Origin: an uncultured Chthonomonadales bacterium
GTDB lineage: Bacteria; Armatimonadota; Chthonomonadetes; Chthonomonadales; CAJBBX01
Direction of reading: 5' to 3'
Length of the DNA stretch: 52,236 bases
Assembly (NCBI GenBank): GCA_938005745.1
Contig: CALLMM010000005.1
Location: forward strand, 97,895 to 150,130
The notes under the pieces are model-generated. The model did not search any database and had not been told where the DNA came from. It was given only the letters and a program-made list of their open reading frames with translations. A program made the translations under genes and the position numbers. Below, in pieces: positions 1 to 8,345 of the stretch. Positions within the stretch are counted from its first letter, which is position 1, and every line of letters begins with the position of its first letter.

Positions 1-2
1 TT

Positions 3-1283
3 GAGGAAGCGGAGAAGGCTATCGCGGAACTGAAGGTTTCGCAAAACATGCAAGGGGACGGTGATCGGTCTGCCTGTCTTATCGAAGAGGCGATAGACCG
101 TCTGCAGAGGGGGCGAGAGACAGCGCTAGCATATGAGAAGCAGACGAAGCAGCTTTTAGAGGTTCTTGACAGAAGCTCGAAGATAAGCGAAACCCTTAGT
201 CTGCTCGAAAAGATCGAGAAACTGCCCGAACAGACATGCGTCGTATCGTCAGGTTCTCCCTCGCCTGCACAGCTGCAGGAGCAGTTTCACAGTAAGTTGC
301 ATGACCAGGTGCAAAAGAGATGTGAGCAATTTGCCAGCCTGTCTAGGATCGAAGACTACTCCCGCCATCAGGTTCAGTTAAAAGAAATCCTGAAGCAACT
401 TGAAAACTACGGCGACAGACAGCTCTCAAGCCAGGTTGAAGAGGCTCTTCGTAGACTGGAGGAGCAGCATCGGTCTCTGAAGCAAGAAAACAGAGACCGC
501 TCCATCCTGGAAAAGTTGGGTCTCTACTCGGAAAAAGAGGGATTGAGCCAGCTCCGCAGATTTCTGTTGGAGATAGATGCGCTTCAACCCAGCAAACCGA
601 AGACAGTCGAAAAGGTCGCGGAGAAGCGCAAGCGAATCCACGAGCGCATCCAGAGCCTCGAGCAGTTTGCCAGCGGTCTTCAGGAGCGTCTCAATCAGGT
701 TCCTACCCTGTCAGATCTCCAGAAGCTGCGCGACGAGATCCTTCAGTATCAGGAGAAGTTCCAGGATGCCCCGGAGCAGGAGCATATAGCCTCCAACAGG
801 GAACGTTGCGAAAAGATTCTGACGCTCCTGAAAGAGATAGACGAACTCGGCAGATACGATATTCAAAACCCGGACGATGTCGAGGAGATAACCAAGCGCG
901 CAAACGCTCTTCGAGTAAGGTACCGCGGGTATCTGACATCGGAACAGGATGCGGCTATTTTTGATAGACTTTGGAGAAGTCTCGATGAGAGGGTGCAGAC
1001 ACGGCAGCAGCAAGCGATTCTGTGGCTCGAGGCGATGGAGCAGGCTGCGTCCGAAAGCCGCGAATACGAGTCTATCCTGCAGCGTCTTGCGCAGCCTCCT
1101 GCTTTTCTGCCTCCTTCTGAGGTAGAGCGGACTCGGTCTTTAATGGAGACTGTGCAGAAGCGGTTGGACGAGGATATCGTCGCTCGCATCTCCAGCCTGT
1201 TCCTGCAGATAACAGATGAACAGACCCGACGAGAGTGCCTTCAGGAACTGACGAGACTCTCACAGGCACGCCCAAAGGCATAA
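3..1283 (+). CDS. C-terminal part of a long coiled-coil protein of a BREX-like operon (5' end outside window)
   Basis: The reading frame is open to the left edge, so the gene starts before the window; the first ATG at 48 is internal. About 426 residues are visible. They are almost entirely charged Glu/Lys/Arg/Gln heptad-like helix with no transmembrane segment or signal peptide, which indicates long coiled coils. It ends 4 nt before pglZ, so the two are probably co-transcribed and translationally coupled. In BREX-type operons the genes upstream of pglZ encode the large P-loop protein BrxC or the methyltransferase PglX. The visible part has no methyltransferase motif and no Walker motif, so I infer the C-terminal arm of a large ATPase or an accessory coiled-coil subunit. 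The family cannot be named from this fragment. Confidence 0.7.
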   Translation, partial: EEAEKAIAELKVSQNMQGDGDRSACLIEEAIDRLQRGRETALAYEKQTKQLLEVLDRSSKISETLSLLEKIEKLPEQTCVVSSGSPSPAQLQEQFHSKLHDQVQKRCEQFASLSRIEDYSRHQVQLKEILKQLENYGDRQLSSQVEEALRRLEEQHRSLKQENRDRSILEKLGLYSEKEGLSQLRRFLLEIDALQPSKPKTVEKVAEKRKRIHERIQSLEQFASGLQERLNQVPTLSDLQKLRDEILQYQEKFQDAPEQEHIASNRERCEKILTLLKEIDELGRYDIQNPDDVEEITKRANALRVRYRGYLTSEQDAAIFDRLWRSLDERVQTRQQQAILWLEAMEQAASESREYESILQRLAQPPAFLPPSEVERTRSLMETVQKRLDEDIVARISSLFLQITDEQTRRECLQELTRLSQARPKA

Positions 1284-1287
1284 GCCG

Positions 1288-3486
1288 ATGCAGAAAATCT
1301 TCCTGGACTATCATGCAGACTCTCTGCTGCCGGAGAACTGCCTAGTCATCACATCGGAGCTGGCTCTGCTGGAGTACGACTGGGATGAAGGATCTATTGT
1401 TTTTCGTGGGAAGACTCTCTGCGCGTGGGTGGAGGAGTTTTGCCGGGCACGGGGTTATGTCAGTGAACGGCTCAGTTCCCCGATTGAAGCGCTACGCAGA
1501 GCCTGTCCTGGATGGACCGAGGATCAGGCAAAACTAGTATGGGAGGAGATACGCGCAGCATACACAGATTCGGTTCCTCCTGACGACACGCGAACTATCC
1601 TGAAGTTGCTATATCCGACCAGTCTCTGGGAGAAGCCTGCAGGACGTATGCATGCTGCTCAGTGGCTGCTCTGGCTGTCAGAAAGAGATATTATTCCTCC
1701 ACATCATCAGCCTCTGATAAGAGCGCAGGCGCATCACTGGCAGAACACCGCAGGGAAATTAGAGAGCGCTCTGTACAGATCGCATACTCCGTCAGAAGCT
1801 GCCGCACTCCTAGACGAATGGCTTGGAATTATTCCCGGTTCTCTTCCTTCGAAACTTGGCGCTTTTCCAATGGATGTCCCCGGAGCATGGCTGGATCGAG
1901 CAGAAAGTATATGGCGCGAGCGTGTTGCCCGTGAAGGGGAGAGATTTCTCCGCAAGCTATGGTCTCTGCATCTCTCTGACCAGATGCAGGCAATCTCGAA
2001 TCAGATATGCTACGACTACTATACAGCACATCCTGAGGAGATCACACCGCAGGCGATTGCAAGGTTGTCGGCGCGTATGTCCGAGCCTCAGCTACAGCTG
2101 CTCATGGAGAAGAAACCGCCGGCAATACCGGACGATCTTCCTGCAGCGCCATCCGATGTCATGAGATGGTTTGAGGACAGCTATCTACCCTACCGACAAT
2201 GGCAGGTATCCTGTGGAGAGCATCCAGCGGCGGAGCCTGTTAAACGCGCTGCGCGGCAGTTCATGGAGTGGTGTCTGAACTTCTATCCCCGGGCGCTCGC
2301 AGGAGGCAGCGGTCAGGAACACCTGGCTATCACCAAAGGAAAAGAGTTGCGTGAGACCCGTAAAAAGTGGGTGACGCTGTGGGTTCTGTTCGATGGACTT
2401 CCATACCATGATGCTACCCGTCTGGAAAAACTTCTTTCCAGAGAACGGACATTAACTGTTCGCAAACAGATTGTCGTAGCTCCTCTGCCAACACTGACCC
2501 GATTCAGTAAAAACGCAATTATGAATGGAGTTCCGGTAGCTATAACCGAAGACGAAGGTCCGCGTCCCACATTCGAAGGCGCTATCCTCTTATCTGAGCG
2601 CGATGACAATGTTAAACATGTGCGCGAGGCGAAGCTAGGAGATGTCTATGTCTTAAGCCTGATACAGCCTGACAAAACCTATCACGCCGCTAAAGCAACT
2701 TCCATCCTGAAACAGGAGGTAGAGGGCGCACTGAGTACGCATGCCAACATCGTTCTAGAGCTGATTCGCGCTTTCCCTGAGAAGATACCTCTGCGGGTGT
2801 GCATCAGTACCGATCACGGGCGGCTCTTGTCCGTTGCAGAGCGGAGTGCAAGCGTACCTGCAGGCATGCAGGCAGAGGGAAGAGCTGCATGGGGTGAAAG
2901 CAACAGGAGATTCTCTGCACAGGGATTTGAGATAGATGAGACGGATGGACTGATCTATCTTGAGAAGAGCCGCTTCGGCCTACTTTATGATTGTGCAGTA
3001 CCTCTGGGTCCTGACCTGTTTGTTAAATCCGACGGCGCTACTGGCACAGAGGCTTTCGCTCACGGCGGTCTCTATCCAGAAGAGGTTCTGATCCCCTGGT
3101 TTGAGTTTACGCGTAAGCGAGTACTACCCTCTATAACCGGATCCGCGACAGGGAAAGCCCCTAAGGGCAAGAGGGGAGAGTTGAGCCTCCAACTTACCAA
3201 CTCTTCGAATGAGACGGTTAGCGTCGTTTCGTTGGACCTCTCGATGGAGAATGAAAGCCTCCCAAGCCTTCCCTTTGAGATGATATTGCCTCCATTAGAT
3301 ACGATTGAACTAAGGGGCGAGCTGCCATATTGGCCCGGACACACGCAGATTAGGTCTGCAAAACTGACAGTAAATCTGCGCTCGGAGCATGGAGAATCGT
3401 TTACTGTTGAGCTGGACAACCAGTTGGAGACGCTAGAGTTCCAGAAGCGTGAACTGCAAGGTTCAGATCTTTTGGACTTAGGATAG
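1288..3486 (+). CDS. pglZ: PglZ-domain protein, BREX-like defence system (putative phosphatase)
   Basis: This is a 732-residue cytoplasmic protein. The PglZ core (alkaline-phosphatase fold) spans roughly residues 360-615. It shows WVLFDGLPYHD around 366-375, with D369 as a likely metal ligand, then ISTDHGRLL near 506-514 and a family-typical HGGLYPEEVLIPW segment near 598-610. Residues 1-350 are helical and 620-732 look like an Ig-like beta domain. PglZ is the signature subunit of BREX/Pgl phage-exclusion systems, where it acts with a methyltransferase and ATPases; phosphatase activity is inferred from the fold. It starts 4 nt after the coiled-coil gene and is followed 16 nt later by a BrxL-like gene, the arrangement described for TIGR02687/TIGR02688 pairs. 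It is somewhat shorter than the roughly 850-residue PglZ type A. Its base composition is AT-richer than the rest of the window. Confidence 0.85.
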   Translation: MQKIFLDYHADSLLPENCLVITSELALLEYDWDEGSIVFRGKTLCAWVEEFCRARGYVSERLSSPIEALRRACPGWTEDQAKLVWEEIRAAYTDSVPPDDTRTILKLLYPTSLWEKPAGRMHAAQWLLWLSERDIIPPHHQPLIRAQAHHWQNTAGKLESALYRSHTPSEAAALLDEWLGIIPGSLPSKLGAFPMDVPGAWLDRAESIWRERVAREGERFLRKLWSLHLSDQMQAISNQICYDYYTAHPEEITPQAIARLSARMSEPQLQLLMEKKPPAIPDDLPAAPSDVMRWFEDSYLPYRQWQVSCGEHPAAEPVKRAARQFMEWCLNFYPRALAGGSGQEHLAITKGKELRETRKKWVTLWVLFDGLPYHDATRLEKLLSRERTLTVRKQIVVAPLPTLTRFSKNAIMNGVPVAITEDEGPRPTFEGAILLSERDDNVKHVREAKLGDVYVLSLIQPDKTYHAAKATSILKQEVEGALSTHANIVLELIRAFPEKIPLRVCISTDHGRLLSVAERSASVPAGMQAEGRAAWGESNRRFSAQGFEIDETDGLIYLEKSRFGLLYDCAVPLGPDLFVKSDGATGTEAFAHGGLYPEEVLIPWFEFTRKRVLPSITGSATGKAPKGKRGELSLQLTNSSNETVSVVSLDLSMENESLPSLPFEMILPPLDTIELRGELPYWPGHTQIRSAKLTVNLRSEHGESFTVELDNQLETLEFQKRELQGSDLLDLG

Positions 3487-3502
3487 CAGCAAGGTGTTCG
3501 TG

Positions 3503-4927
3503 ATGAATTCGAATCGCCCCATTGACTACGACGCACTCGCGGATAAGACCTGCCGCGTGTTTCAAGACCTCGCGATAGATAAGAGGCGTCTTCCAGGCAG
3601 TCAGCTGCAGAAGCGCGGCATCCCCGGCTATGTTGGCGAATGGGTCCTAGACACAATTGTTCCTGGGAAAGGACCGCTCTCCAGTCAAGAGATTGAAAAG
3701 GTCCAATCGTGGGCGGAGAAGGCCGTCCCCGGTCCCAATGACCATAACCTAATCAAGTCCCGGCTGATGCGGGGCGAGACCCTGAAAATTCTTACGCCTC
3801 TGCAGATAGATGTGATACTCAACCGTAATCGGCAGGATCGAGTAGGTAAATTGTCGCTCTTAAACATAGCTGACGCGCTGGTCGGCGACGATTTGCCCGA
3901 GCGGTATCCGGAACTTCTGCGCGGTGGGATGTGGGGGATCACAGAGCTGGTAAACACTCCTGAAGGTGTTGCCGTTGCCTCTTTTAAGCCGATGCAGTCA
4001 TCCATCAACCTTGACCTCTGGAAGAGGTCTCGTTGCGAATTTACACTCGATGAATGGCGTTCTCTGATACTTATCTCCATGGGATATGCTCCGGACTTTT
4101 TTAATGACGATCAACAGATGCTGCTCATTGCGCGTCTGCTTCCTCTGGTACAAAAAAACATGCATCTGATAGAGATGGCGCCTAAGGGAACTGGCAAAAG
4201 CTACATCTACGAAAATATCAGTCCCAAGGTAAGACTGGTGAGTGGAGGGAATATTTCGCCCGCGGTACTGTTTGTGAATAATGCCAACGGTTTACCAGGC
4301 ATCCTGGCACGATACTCTGTTGTCGTACTGGATGAGGTGCAGACACTGAAGTTTGAAAAACCGGGGGAGATAATCGGAGGACTGAAAGGCTACTTAGCCA
4401 ATGCGCGTTTGACACGAGGTGGTCTGCATGAGATGTCCAGCGAATGTGGTTTGGTGCTGCTGGCGAATATCACCTTGGATGAGCTTCAACGCCCATTACG
4501 AGATCCCGTTGTGCAGGAGCTTCCTGAATTCATGTGTGAGACTGCTTTTCTAGACCGTCTGCGCGGAATGATCCCGGGATGGGAGATCCCGAAATTAACA
4601 TCCGCTTCATTCGCAAAGACAGTCGGACTGAAGTCTGATTTCTTTGGTGATGTCATGATTGCATTGCGTAACGATCTGGAGGCAGACCATTTCTGTTTTT
4701 CCAGTATTCAGTTATCAGGAAGAAATGCTTACAAACGCAATGAGGACGCGGTTCGAGCCATTGCTAGCGGTTTTTTTAAGATACTATTCCCTGACGGGAT
4801 CTTAAGCAATGCTGAATTTCATAATTTCTGCGTGAAACCCGCTCTGCGCATGCGGCAGTTGATCTGGGATCAGTTGTACGCTATAGACGCTGAATATCGA
4901 CAGTATGACAAAAATCTCTCCTGTTGA
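3503..4927 (+). CDS. brxL: BrxL-like AAA+ protein (short, about 470-residue class)
   Basis: This 474-residue protein resembles the TIGR02688 class of BREX-associated proteins. Near the N-terminus it has RGIPGYVGEWVLD (38-50), a conserved BrxL feature. The Walker A is APKGTGKS (226-233), the diagnostic motif of this class, and the Walker B is VVVLDEVQ (273-280). The C-terminal Lon-type protease domain of the 680-residue BrxL proteins is absent, but that is normal for the short class, so it is probably not truncated. I chose ATG 3503 because AAGG (3491-3494) sits 8 nt upstream; GTG 3494 and GTG 3500 are in frame. The gap to pglZ is 16 nt. BrxL of BREX-1 is a DNA-stimulated AAA+ hexamer; the role of this short form is inferred. 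The line 4201-4260 has only 27 G/C of 60. Confidence 0.82.
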   Translation: MNSNRPIDYDALADKTCRVFQDLAIDKRRLPGSQLQKRGIPGYVGEWVLDTIVPGKGPLSSQEIEKVQSWAEKAVPGPNDHNLIKSRLMRGETLKILTPLQIDVILNRNRQDRVGKLSLLNIADALVGDDLPERYPELLRGGMWGITELVNTPEGVAVASFKPMQSSINLDLWKRSRCEFTLDEWRSLILISMGYAPDFFNDDQQMLLIARLLPLVQKNMHLIEMAPKGTGKSYIYENISPKVRLVSGGNISPAVLFVNNANGLPGILARYSVVVLDEVQTLKFEKPGEIIGGLKGYLANARLTRGGLHEMSSECGLVLLANITLDELQRPLRDPVVQELPEFMCETAFLDRLRGMIPGWEIPKLTSASFAKTVGLKSDFFGDVMIALRNDLEADHFCFSSIQLSGRNAYKRNEDAVRAIASGFFKILFPDGILSNAEFHNFCVKPALRMRQLIWDQLYAIDAEYRQYDKNLSC

Positions 4928-5261
4928 TGAAGATTTGAATAAATTCAGGAGACATTTGTATCACAATTATTTGTCGGCTAAACAGTCCTCTGATCTGCAG
5001 GTGAAGGAAAAGAGGGATGGGGAGATAGTGGGGTTCATTGCCGGCTCCCGGATACATGCACGGTCGGCACGCACAGGGTATAGCGCGATCGATTCCAGGT
5101 GTGTCTTGTGTCTATCTGTAATGTCAGTCTTAAATGCTAGACGAGAGGTCTATCTCCGGATAGACCTCTCGTCTTTTGTCACATCTTTGCGCTCACACGG
5201 CCGGCGAAAAAAAGTTCGCGGTTTTGACCTTCTACGTCGTCTATACCTGTTGGAGGCGTGA
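4928..5261. other. Intergenic spacer at the right end of the BREX-like operon
   Basis: These 334 nt hold the operon terminator and no convincing gene. An open frame starting at ATG 4905 inside the brxL end runs to 5261, but it crosses the terminator stem and its later part looks like random translation. The 5' half is AT-rich like the defence genes, and the part after about 5180 is GC-rich, so the compositional boundary of the island lies near 5180. No tRNA or obvious direct repeat marks it. Confidence 0.5.
5140..5178 (+). terminator. Rho-independent terminator of the BREX-like operon
   Basis: A perfect 15-bp inverted repeat (5140-5154 and 5159-5173) with a TCCG tetraloop is followed directly by TTTT. 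It is the strongest hairpin in the left part of the window and separates the defence genes from the sigma-factor cluster. Confidence 0.9.
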
Positions 5262-5903
5262 TTGAAATTGTTCCGTTCAGGTAACGCGACACGGCGCGAT
5301 GAAGAGACGGAGGACGTTCGGCAGTTTGCGGCGTTGTGCGAACGCTATCGCACGCGTCTCTGGCGGATCATCGCCTCCGTAGCGCGTGATGCCGATGCCG
5401 ACGATCTGGCGCAGGAGGCTATCGTCCGCGCCTACTGCGCCCGCAACGCCTATCGCAGGGAGGCGTCTTTTGAGGCGTGGCTCTGCCGGATCGCCCTGAA
5501 TGTGGCGCACGACTACCATCGTTCCGCCTGGAAACGGCGCGTGCTGTGCTGGAATGCGGCTGCGGAGGAGAGCCTGGAGGAGCACCCTGCCCCCGATGAA
5601 GAGGCGCTGCGCCGCGAGACTCAGCGCCGCGTTCGTAAGAGCGTCGCCGCGCTGCCGGAGGCGCAGCGCACGCCGATCTGGCTGCACTACTTCGAGGGCT
5701 TCTCCATCGCCGAAATCGCAGCGCTGGAGGCAACATCCGAGAGCACCGTCCGCAGCCGCATGCGCGCCGGACTGCAGAAGCTGTCGCGCTCGCTGAGCGG
5801 CTACCTGGAGCGTTTTCCGGAGGATAACTCCGGAAGAGAGCCGGAAATCGGGCGGAATACGACGCCGGAGATGATCTGCTGTATTGATCCGGCAAACAGA
5901 TAG
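5262..5903 (+). CDS. RNA polymerase ECF-type sigma factor
   Basis: This 213-residue sigma-70 family protein has region 2 at about 22-95, including DADDLAQEAIVRAY for core binding and the arginine-rich stretch for -10 recognition. Region 4 lies at about 130-180 with the helix-turn-helix FSIAEIAALEATSESTVRSR. Regions 1 and 3 are missing, as in ECF sigma factors. The start is TTG 5262, preceded by GGAGG (5252-5256) at 5-nt spacing. The next gene, 32 nt downstream, encodes a single-pass membrane protein and is likely its anti-sigma factor. Two exported proteins follow. The natural reading is an envelope-responsive regulon, but the signal and targets are unknown. About 30 residues follow region 4 with no recognised function. 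Confidence 0.88.
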   Translation: MKLFRSGNATRRDEETEDVRQFAALCERYRTRLWRIIASVARDADADDLAQEAIVRAYCARNAYRREASFEAWLCRIALNVAHDYHRSAWKRRVLCWNAAAEESLEEHPAPDEEALRRETQRRVRKSVAALPEAQRTPIWLHYFEGFSIAEIAALEATSESTVRSRMRAGLQKLSRSLSGYLERFPEDNSGREPEIGRNTTPEMICCIDPANR

Positions 5904-5935
5904 AGGCACGCTGTCTGCTGCGCCTGGAGATAGTG

Positions 5936-6595
5936 ATGATGGAAAAAAGGGAACCTGACCTCGATCCGGAGACGATGAAGCGCATGGAGCGGACTCTGCA
6001 TGCGGCGGCGGACTTCTCGCCTAAACGGGAGATGCCGACCGATCTGATCGAGCGCGCGCTCCGACGCAGGCGCGCCTGCCGCCCTGTTTTGCCGCAAAGA
6101 GCTGCGCTGGCGGCTGTGCTGGGACTGCTGGCGCTGATACTCGCATCTGCCTTCCGTGGACGCGCTCCGGAGAGCGTTCAGATGGCGGGGCGTCACGCTC
6201 CTGTGCCGGTCATCCCGGAGAAAAAGGCGCCGGACTACCTGCTGACCGAGTCGAACCCCTTGAATCCACAGGGCATCGTCCCCGTGAAAGGCGGCGTTCA
6301 GTCCGCCCCGCGGCGAACGGAGCGCGAGAATGCCGTCCGCAGGCGGTCATCAGTGAAGCCGGCTCCCCGCCGGGAGATCCGGCGCAGAGTCCGCCCGGCG
6401 GAGCCGTGTCGCCCGCAGCGCATGTATGCGGCGCATCCCGCGGATCCGGTTCAGGCGGTTCGATGGCAGGAGGAGGTCGTGAAGGTCCCTTCGTCTCGCG
6501 TTTTCACGACCGGATGGATCGTGCAACCCGATCCCCTGCATCAGACGGTCTATATCACGCCGGCGGTGGCGGAGTTCCCTCTGTCGAACGAGTAG
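5936..6595 (+). CDS. Single-pass membrane protein, putative anti-sigma factor
   Basis: This 219-residue protein has a charged cytoplasmic N-terminus (1-53), one transmembrane helix (about 56-73) and a basic, proline-rich external domain without a recognisable fold. Position directly after an ECF sigma gene and this topology suggest an anti-sigma factor. The zinc-type HxxxCxxC anti-sigma motif is absent, so it is not a ZAS-type protein and the assignment rests on context. GGAG (5926-5929) supports ATG 5936 or 5939; GTG 5933 is too close. The external part ends in short hydrophobic/aromatic stretches that could interact with the exported products of the next genes; this is speculation. Confidence 0.55.
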   Translation: MMEKREPDLDPETMKRMERTLHAAADFSPKREMPTDLIERALRRRRACRPVLPQRAALAAVLGLLALILASAFRGRAPESVQMAGRHAPVPVIPEKKAPDYLLTESNPLNPQGIVPVKGGVQSAPRRTERENAVRRRSSVKPAPRREIRRRVRPAEPCRPQRMYAAHPADPVQAVRWQEEVVKVPSSRVFTTGWIVQPDPLHQTVYITPAVAEFPLSNE

Positions 6596-6666
6596 GACAG
6601 CAATGCGGCTTTCGCGGTGCGCGCAGACATCCTTCCCGCATATCATTTAGAGAAGAGGTTGATATC

Positions 6667-7482
6667 ATGAGAACACTGATTGGACGCTGTACGCTTCCCG
6701 GACTGGTCGGGGGAGCGATTCTTCTGGCAGGCGCGGGCTTCTCGCAACAGAAGGTGAGCGACAAGCCCAAAGATGCAGAAGCGGTGAAAATCCAGACCAT
6801 CATAGACGATGCCGATCGCGCCCGGCAGGAGGCGCTGTTTATCACCGGCTTCTGGGGCGACGGGATGCAGGATACGCGCCTCGACCTCGATCTGAACGAT
6901 GTGCCGGTCGCCGACGCGGTCCGGCGCGTCTCCGAACTGGCGAAAGTGAACATCCGGGTGGATGAGGATGTGCCGAAAGAGGCGAAGGTAACCCTGAGGG
7001 CGAAGAATATTCGCCTGAGCACAGCGTTGGATCTGATCACGCAGGCAGCGGGCGTAAACTGGACTCGCGAGATCACCGACGGCAAAACCTCCATCCGAGT
7101 TGGCAAGGCGGTGCGTCCCGGCACCATCATCCTGCGAAACAGCCTGCCCGGTCGCGGAGGGTTGACCATTCCCGAAATACACATCCCCCGGATGGAACCC
7201 GGGACGCGCATAGACAGCGTGCTGCCGCAGGTCTTCTCTCTTAGCGAGATGCTGGAGACCCGCTCCACATTTACCTGTCCGCACTGCAAGAAGCAGGCGA
7301 CCGTGCTGCGGCGCAATCAGCAGCCGCGTTGCACGACCTGCAACCGCCCCTTCCAGCCCGGATGGCAAGTCTGTCCCTTTGACGGGACGAAGCGTCCGGC
7401 AGCGCAGGGGGAGTGGAAGTACTGCCCCTTCTGCGGGAAAGCGGTGAAGATGGATGAGAAGGGCGCTAAGGAGAAAGAGTGA
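6667..7482 (+). CDS. Exported protein with secretin/TonB N-terminal-like domain and C-terminal zinc ribbons
   Basis: The 271-residue product begins with a signal-like segment (1-26, hydrophobic core PGLVGGAILLAGAGF). Residues 72-131 resemble a secretin/TonB short N-terminal (STN) fold: a beta strand, VPVADAVRRVSELAKVNIRVD, a second strand, and a helix LSTALDLITQAAGVNW. The C-terminus has cysteine pairs at 204/207 and 222/225, forming a four-Cys ribbon. A second set at 236 and 253/256 has CPFD where a fourth Cys would be expected. The start is ATG 6667, with a purine-rich GAGAAGAGG just upstream. The gene follows the anti-sigma-like gene and precedes a small exported helical protein. Zinc ribbons in a protein with an export signal are unusual. 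The function is unknown; a sensor or scaffold for the sigma cluster is an inference. Confidence 0.65.
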   Translation: MRTLIGRCTLPGLVGGAILLAGAGFSQQKVSDKPKDAEAVKIQTIIDDADRARQEALFITGFWGDGMQDTRLDLDLNDVPVADAVRRVSELAKVNIRVDEDVPKEAKVTLRAKNIRLSTALDLITQAAGVNWTREITDGKTSIRVGKAVRPGTIILRNSLPGRGGLTIPEIHIPRMEPGTRIDSVLPQVFSLSEMLETRSTFTCPHCKKQATVLRRNQQPRCTTCNRPFQPGWQVCPFDGTKRPAAQGEWKYCPFCGKAVKMDEKGAKEKE

Positions 7483-7549
7483 CGGAGGAGGGACATCCTC
7501 CCATCCGCCTTCAAAGAGGCAGGCTCGCCTGCGGAAAGGAGCGTGATCG

Positions 7550-8287
7550 GTGAAAAAGAGTGTCCTCGCCCTGACGCTGTTATGCCTGACCGGGGCTTTT
7601 GCGAGAGCGCAGGATACGTCCGGCGCTGTCTACACGATGTCTGCGGTGAGTCTGGACCCTCCGGTCGTATTGATACGCCGGGTAGAGGTGCAGAATCACC
7701 TGCGCCTAACTCTCTTACAGAAACAGGCTCTGGAAGAGATTCTCGGCGACCCTTCCCGCGCTGGAATACGTTTCAGCATACGCGCAGAGGGTTCTGCGGA
7801 TAAAAAGATGATGGAGGAGGAGCTGAAACGGCGGATCGAGGCGCATCAGAGAGGGGTGCAAGAGGAGATGGCGCGCGTTCTGCGCCCGGAGCAGATGGCG
7901 CGCCTGTCGGAACTGTCTCTCCAGTGGCGCGGCTTGATGGCTCTGAATGATCCGAAGGTGGCGGAGCAGATCGGTCTGAATGGGGAGCAGCGCACGCAGG
8001 TCGCGCGATTTGTGGCGGAGTATCGTCAGGAGAAGAGCCGAGTGATGCAGTCGCTCATGCAGAAGAGTGATCACGACTCGCCCGACGGCAGCGCGAAGAT
8101 GGTGCGGCTGAACCTGTCGGAGCTGGACAATCCGCTTTCACCCGCGCGCAAGGCGCTGGAAGCCGCGAGAGATCGTGCAGAGAAGCAGATCCTGTCATTG
8201 CTGACGGATACGCAGCGCAAGGCTTGGCGAAAGGCAGTGGGCGAACCCTTCACTTTTAAAGCCGACAAGCAGGCGGCGCGGTTCTGA
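7550..8287 (+). CDS. Exported helical protein, Spy/CpxP (LTXXQ)-like
   Basis: The 245-residue protein starts with a clear Sec signal (MKKSVLALTLLCLTGAFARAQ, cleavage near AQ/D). The mature part is helical and rich in Glu, Arg and Gln, with repeated segments such as LRLTLLQKQALEEIL, RPEQMARLSEL and LNGEQRTQVARFV. These resemble the LTxxQ hinges of Spy/CpxP periplasmic chaperones, but the match is by pattern only. The start is GTG 7550, preceded by AAAGGAG. It is the last gene of the sigma-factor cluster and ends at a hairpin (8313-8340). In enterobacteria, Spy/CpxP proteins respond to envelope stress, which fits the neighbouring sigma/anti-sigma pair, but a direct link is inferred. Confidence 0.6.
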   Translation: MKKSVLALTLLCLTGAFARAQDTSGAVYTMSAVSLDPPVVLIRRVEVQNHLRLTLLQKQALEEILGDPSRAGIRFSIRAEGSADKKMMEEELKRRIEAHQRGVQEEMARVLRPEQMARLSELSLQWRGLMALNDPKVAEQIGLNGEQRTQVARFVAEYRQEKSRVMQSLMQKSDHDSPDGSAKMVRLNLSELDNPLSPARKALEAARDRAEKQILSLLTDTQRKAWRKAVGEPFTFKADKQAARF

Positions 8288-8312
8288 ACCTTCGTCGCGC
8301 AGGGGTCATGCT

Positions 8313-8340
8313 TAGAGCGGGCGGCTCGCCGTGCGCTCTA
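8313..8340. terminator. Bidirectional hairpin between convergent genes
   Basis: The arms TAGAGCG (8313-8319) and CGCTCTA (8334-8340) enclose an inner GGCG-GCT-CGCC stem. It lies in the 58-nt gap between the convergent exported-protein gene and the deaminase gene and can serve both. The U-run is weak on both sides. Confidence 0.55.
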
Positions 8341-8345
8341 TTATG

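Noticed and set aside
3494..3502. GTG starts upstream of the chosen brxL ATG
   Set aside because: The AAGG site lies at normal distance only from ATG 3503, and the earlier GTGs would overlap the site.
4905..5261. Open frame of 118 codons after the brxL-like gene
   Set aside because: It overlaps the end of brxL by 23 nt, has no good ribosome binding site, crosses the perfect terminator stem (5140-5173) and its product has no recognisable domain.
7485..7532. Two small GC hairpins between the STN-like and Spy-like genes
   Set aside because: They are short and close to the ribosome binding site; without a T-run or conservation evidence I do not call them regulatory.
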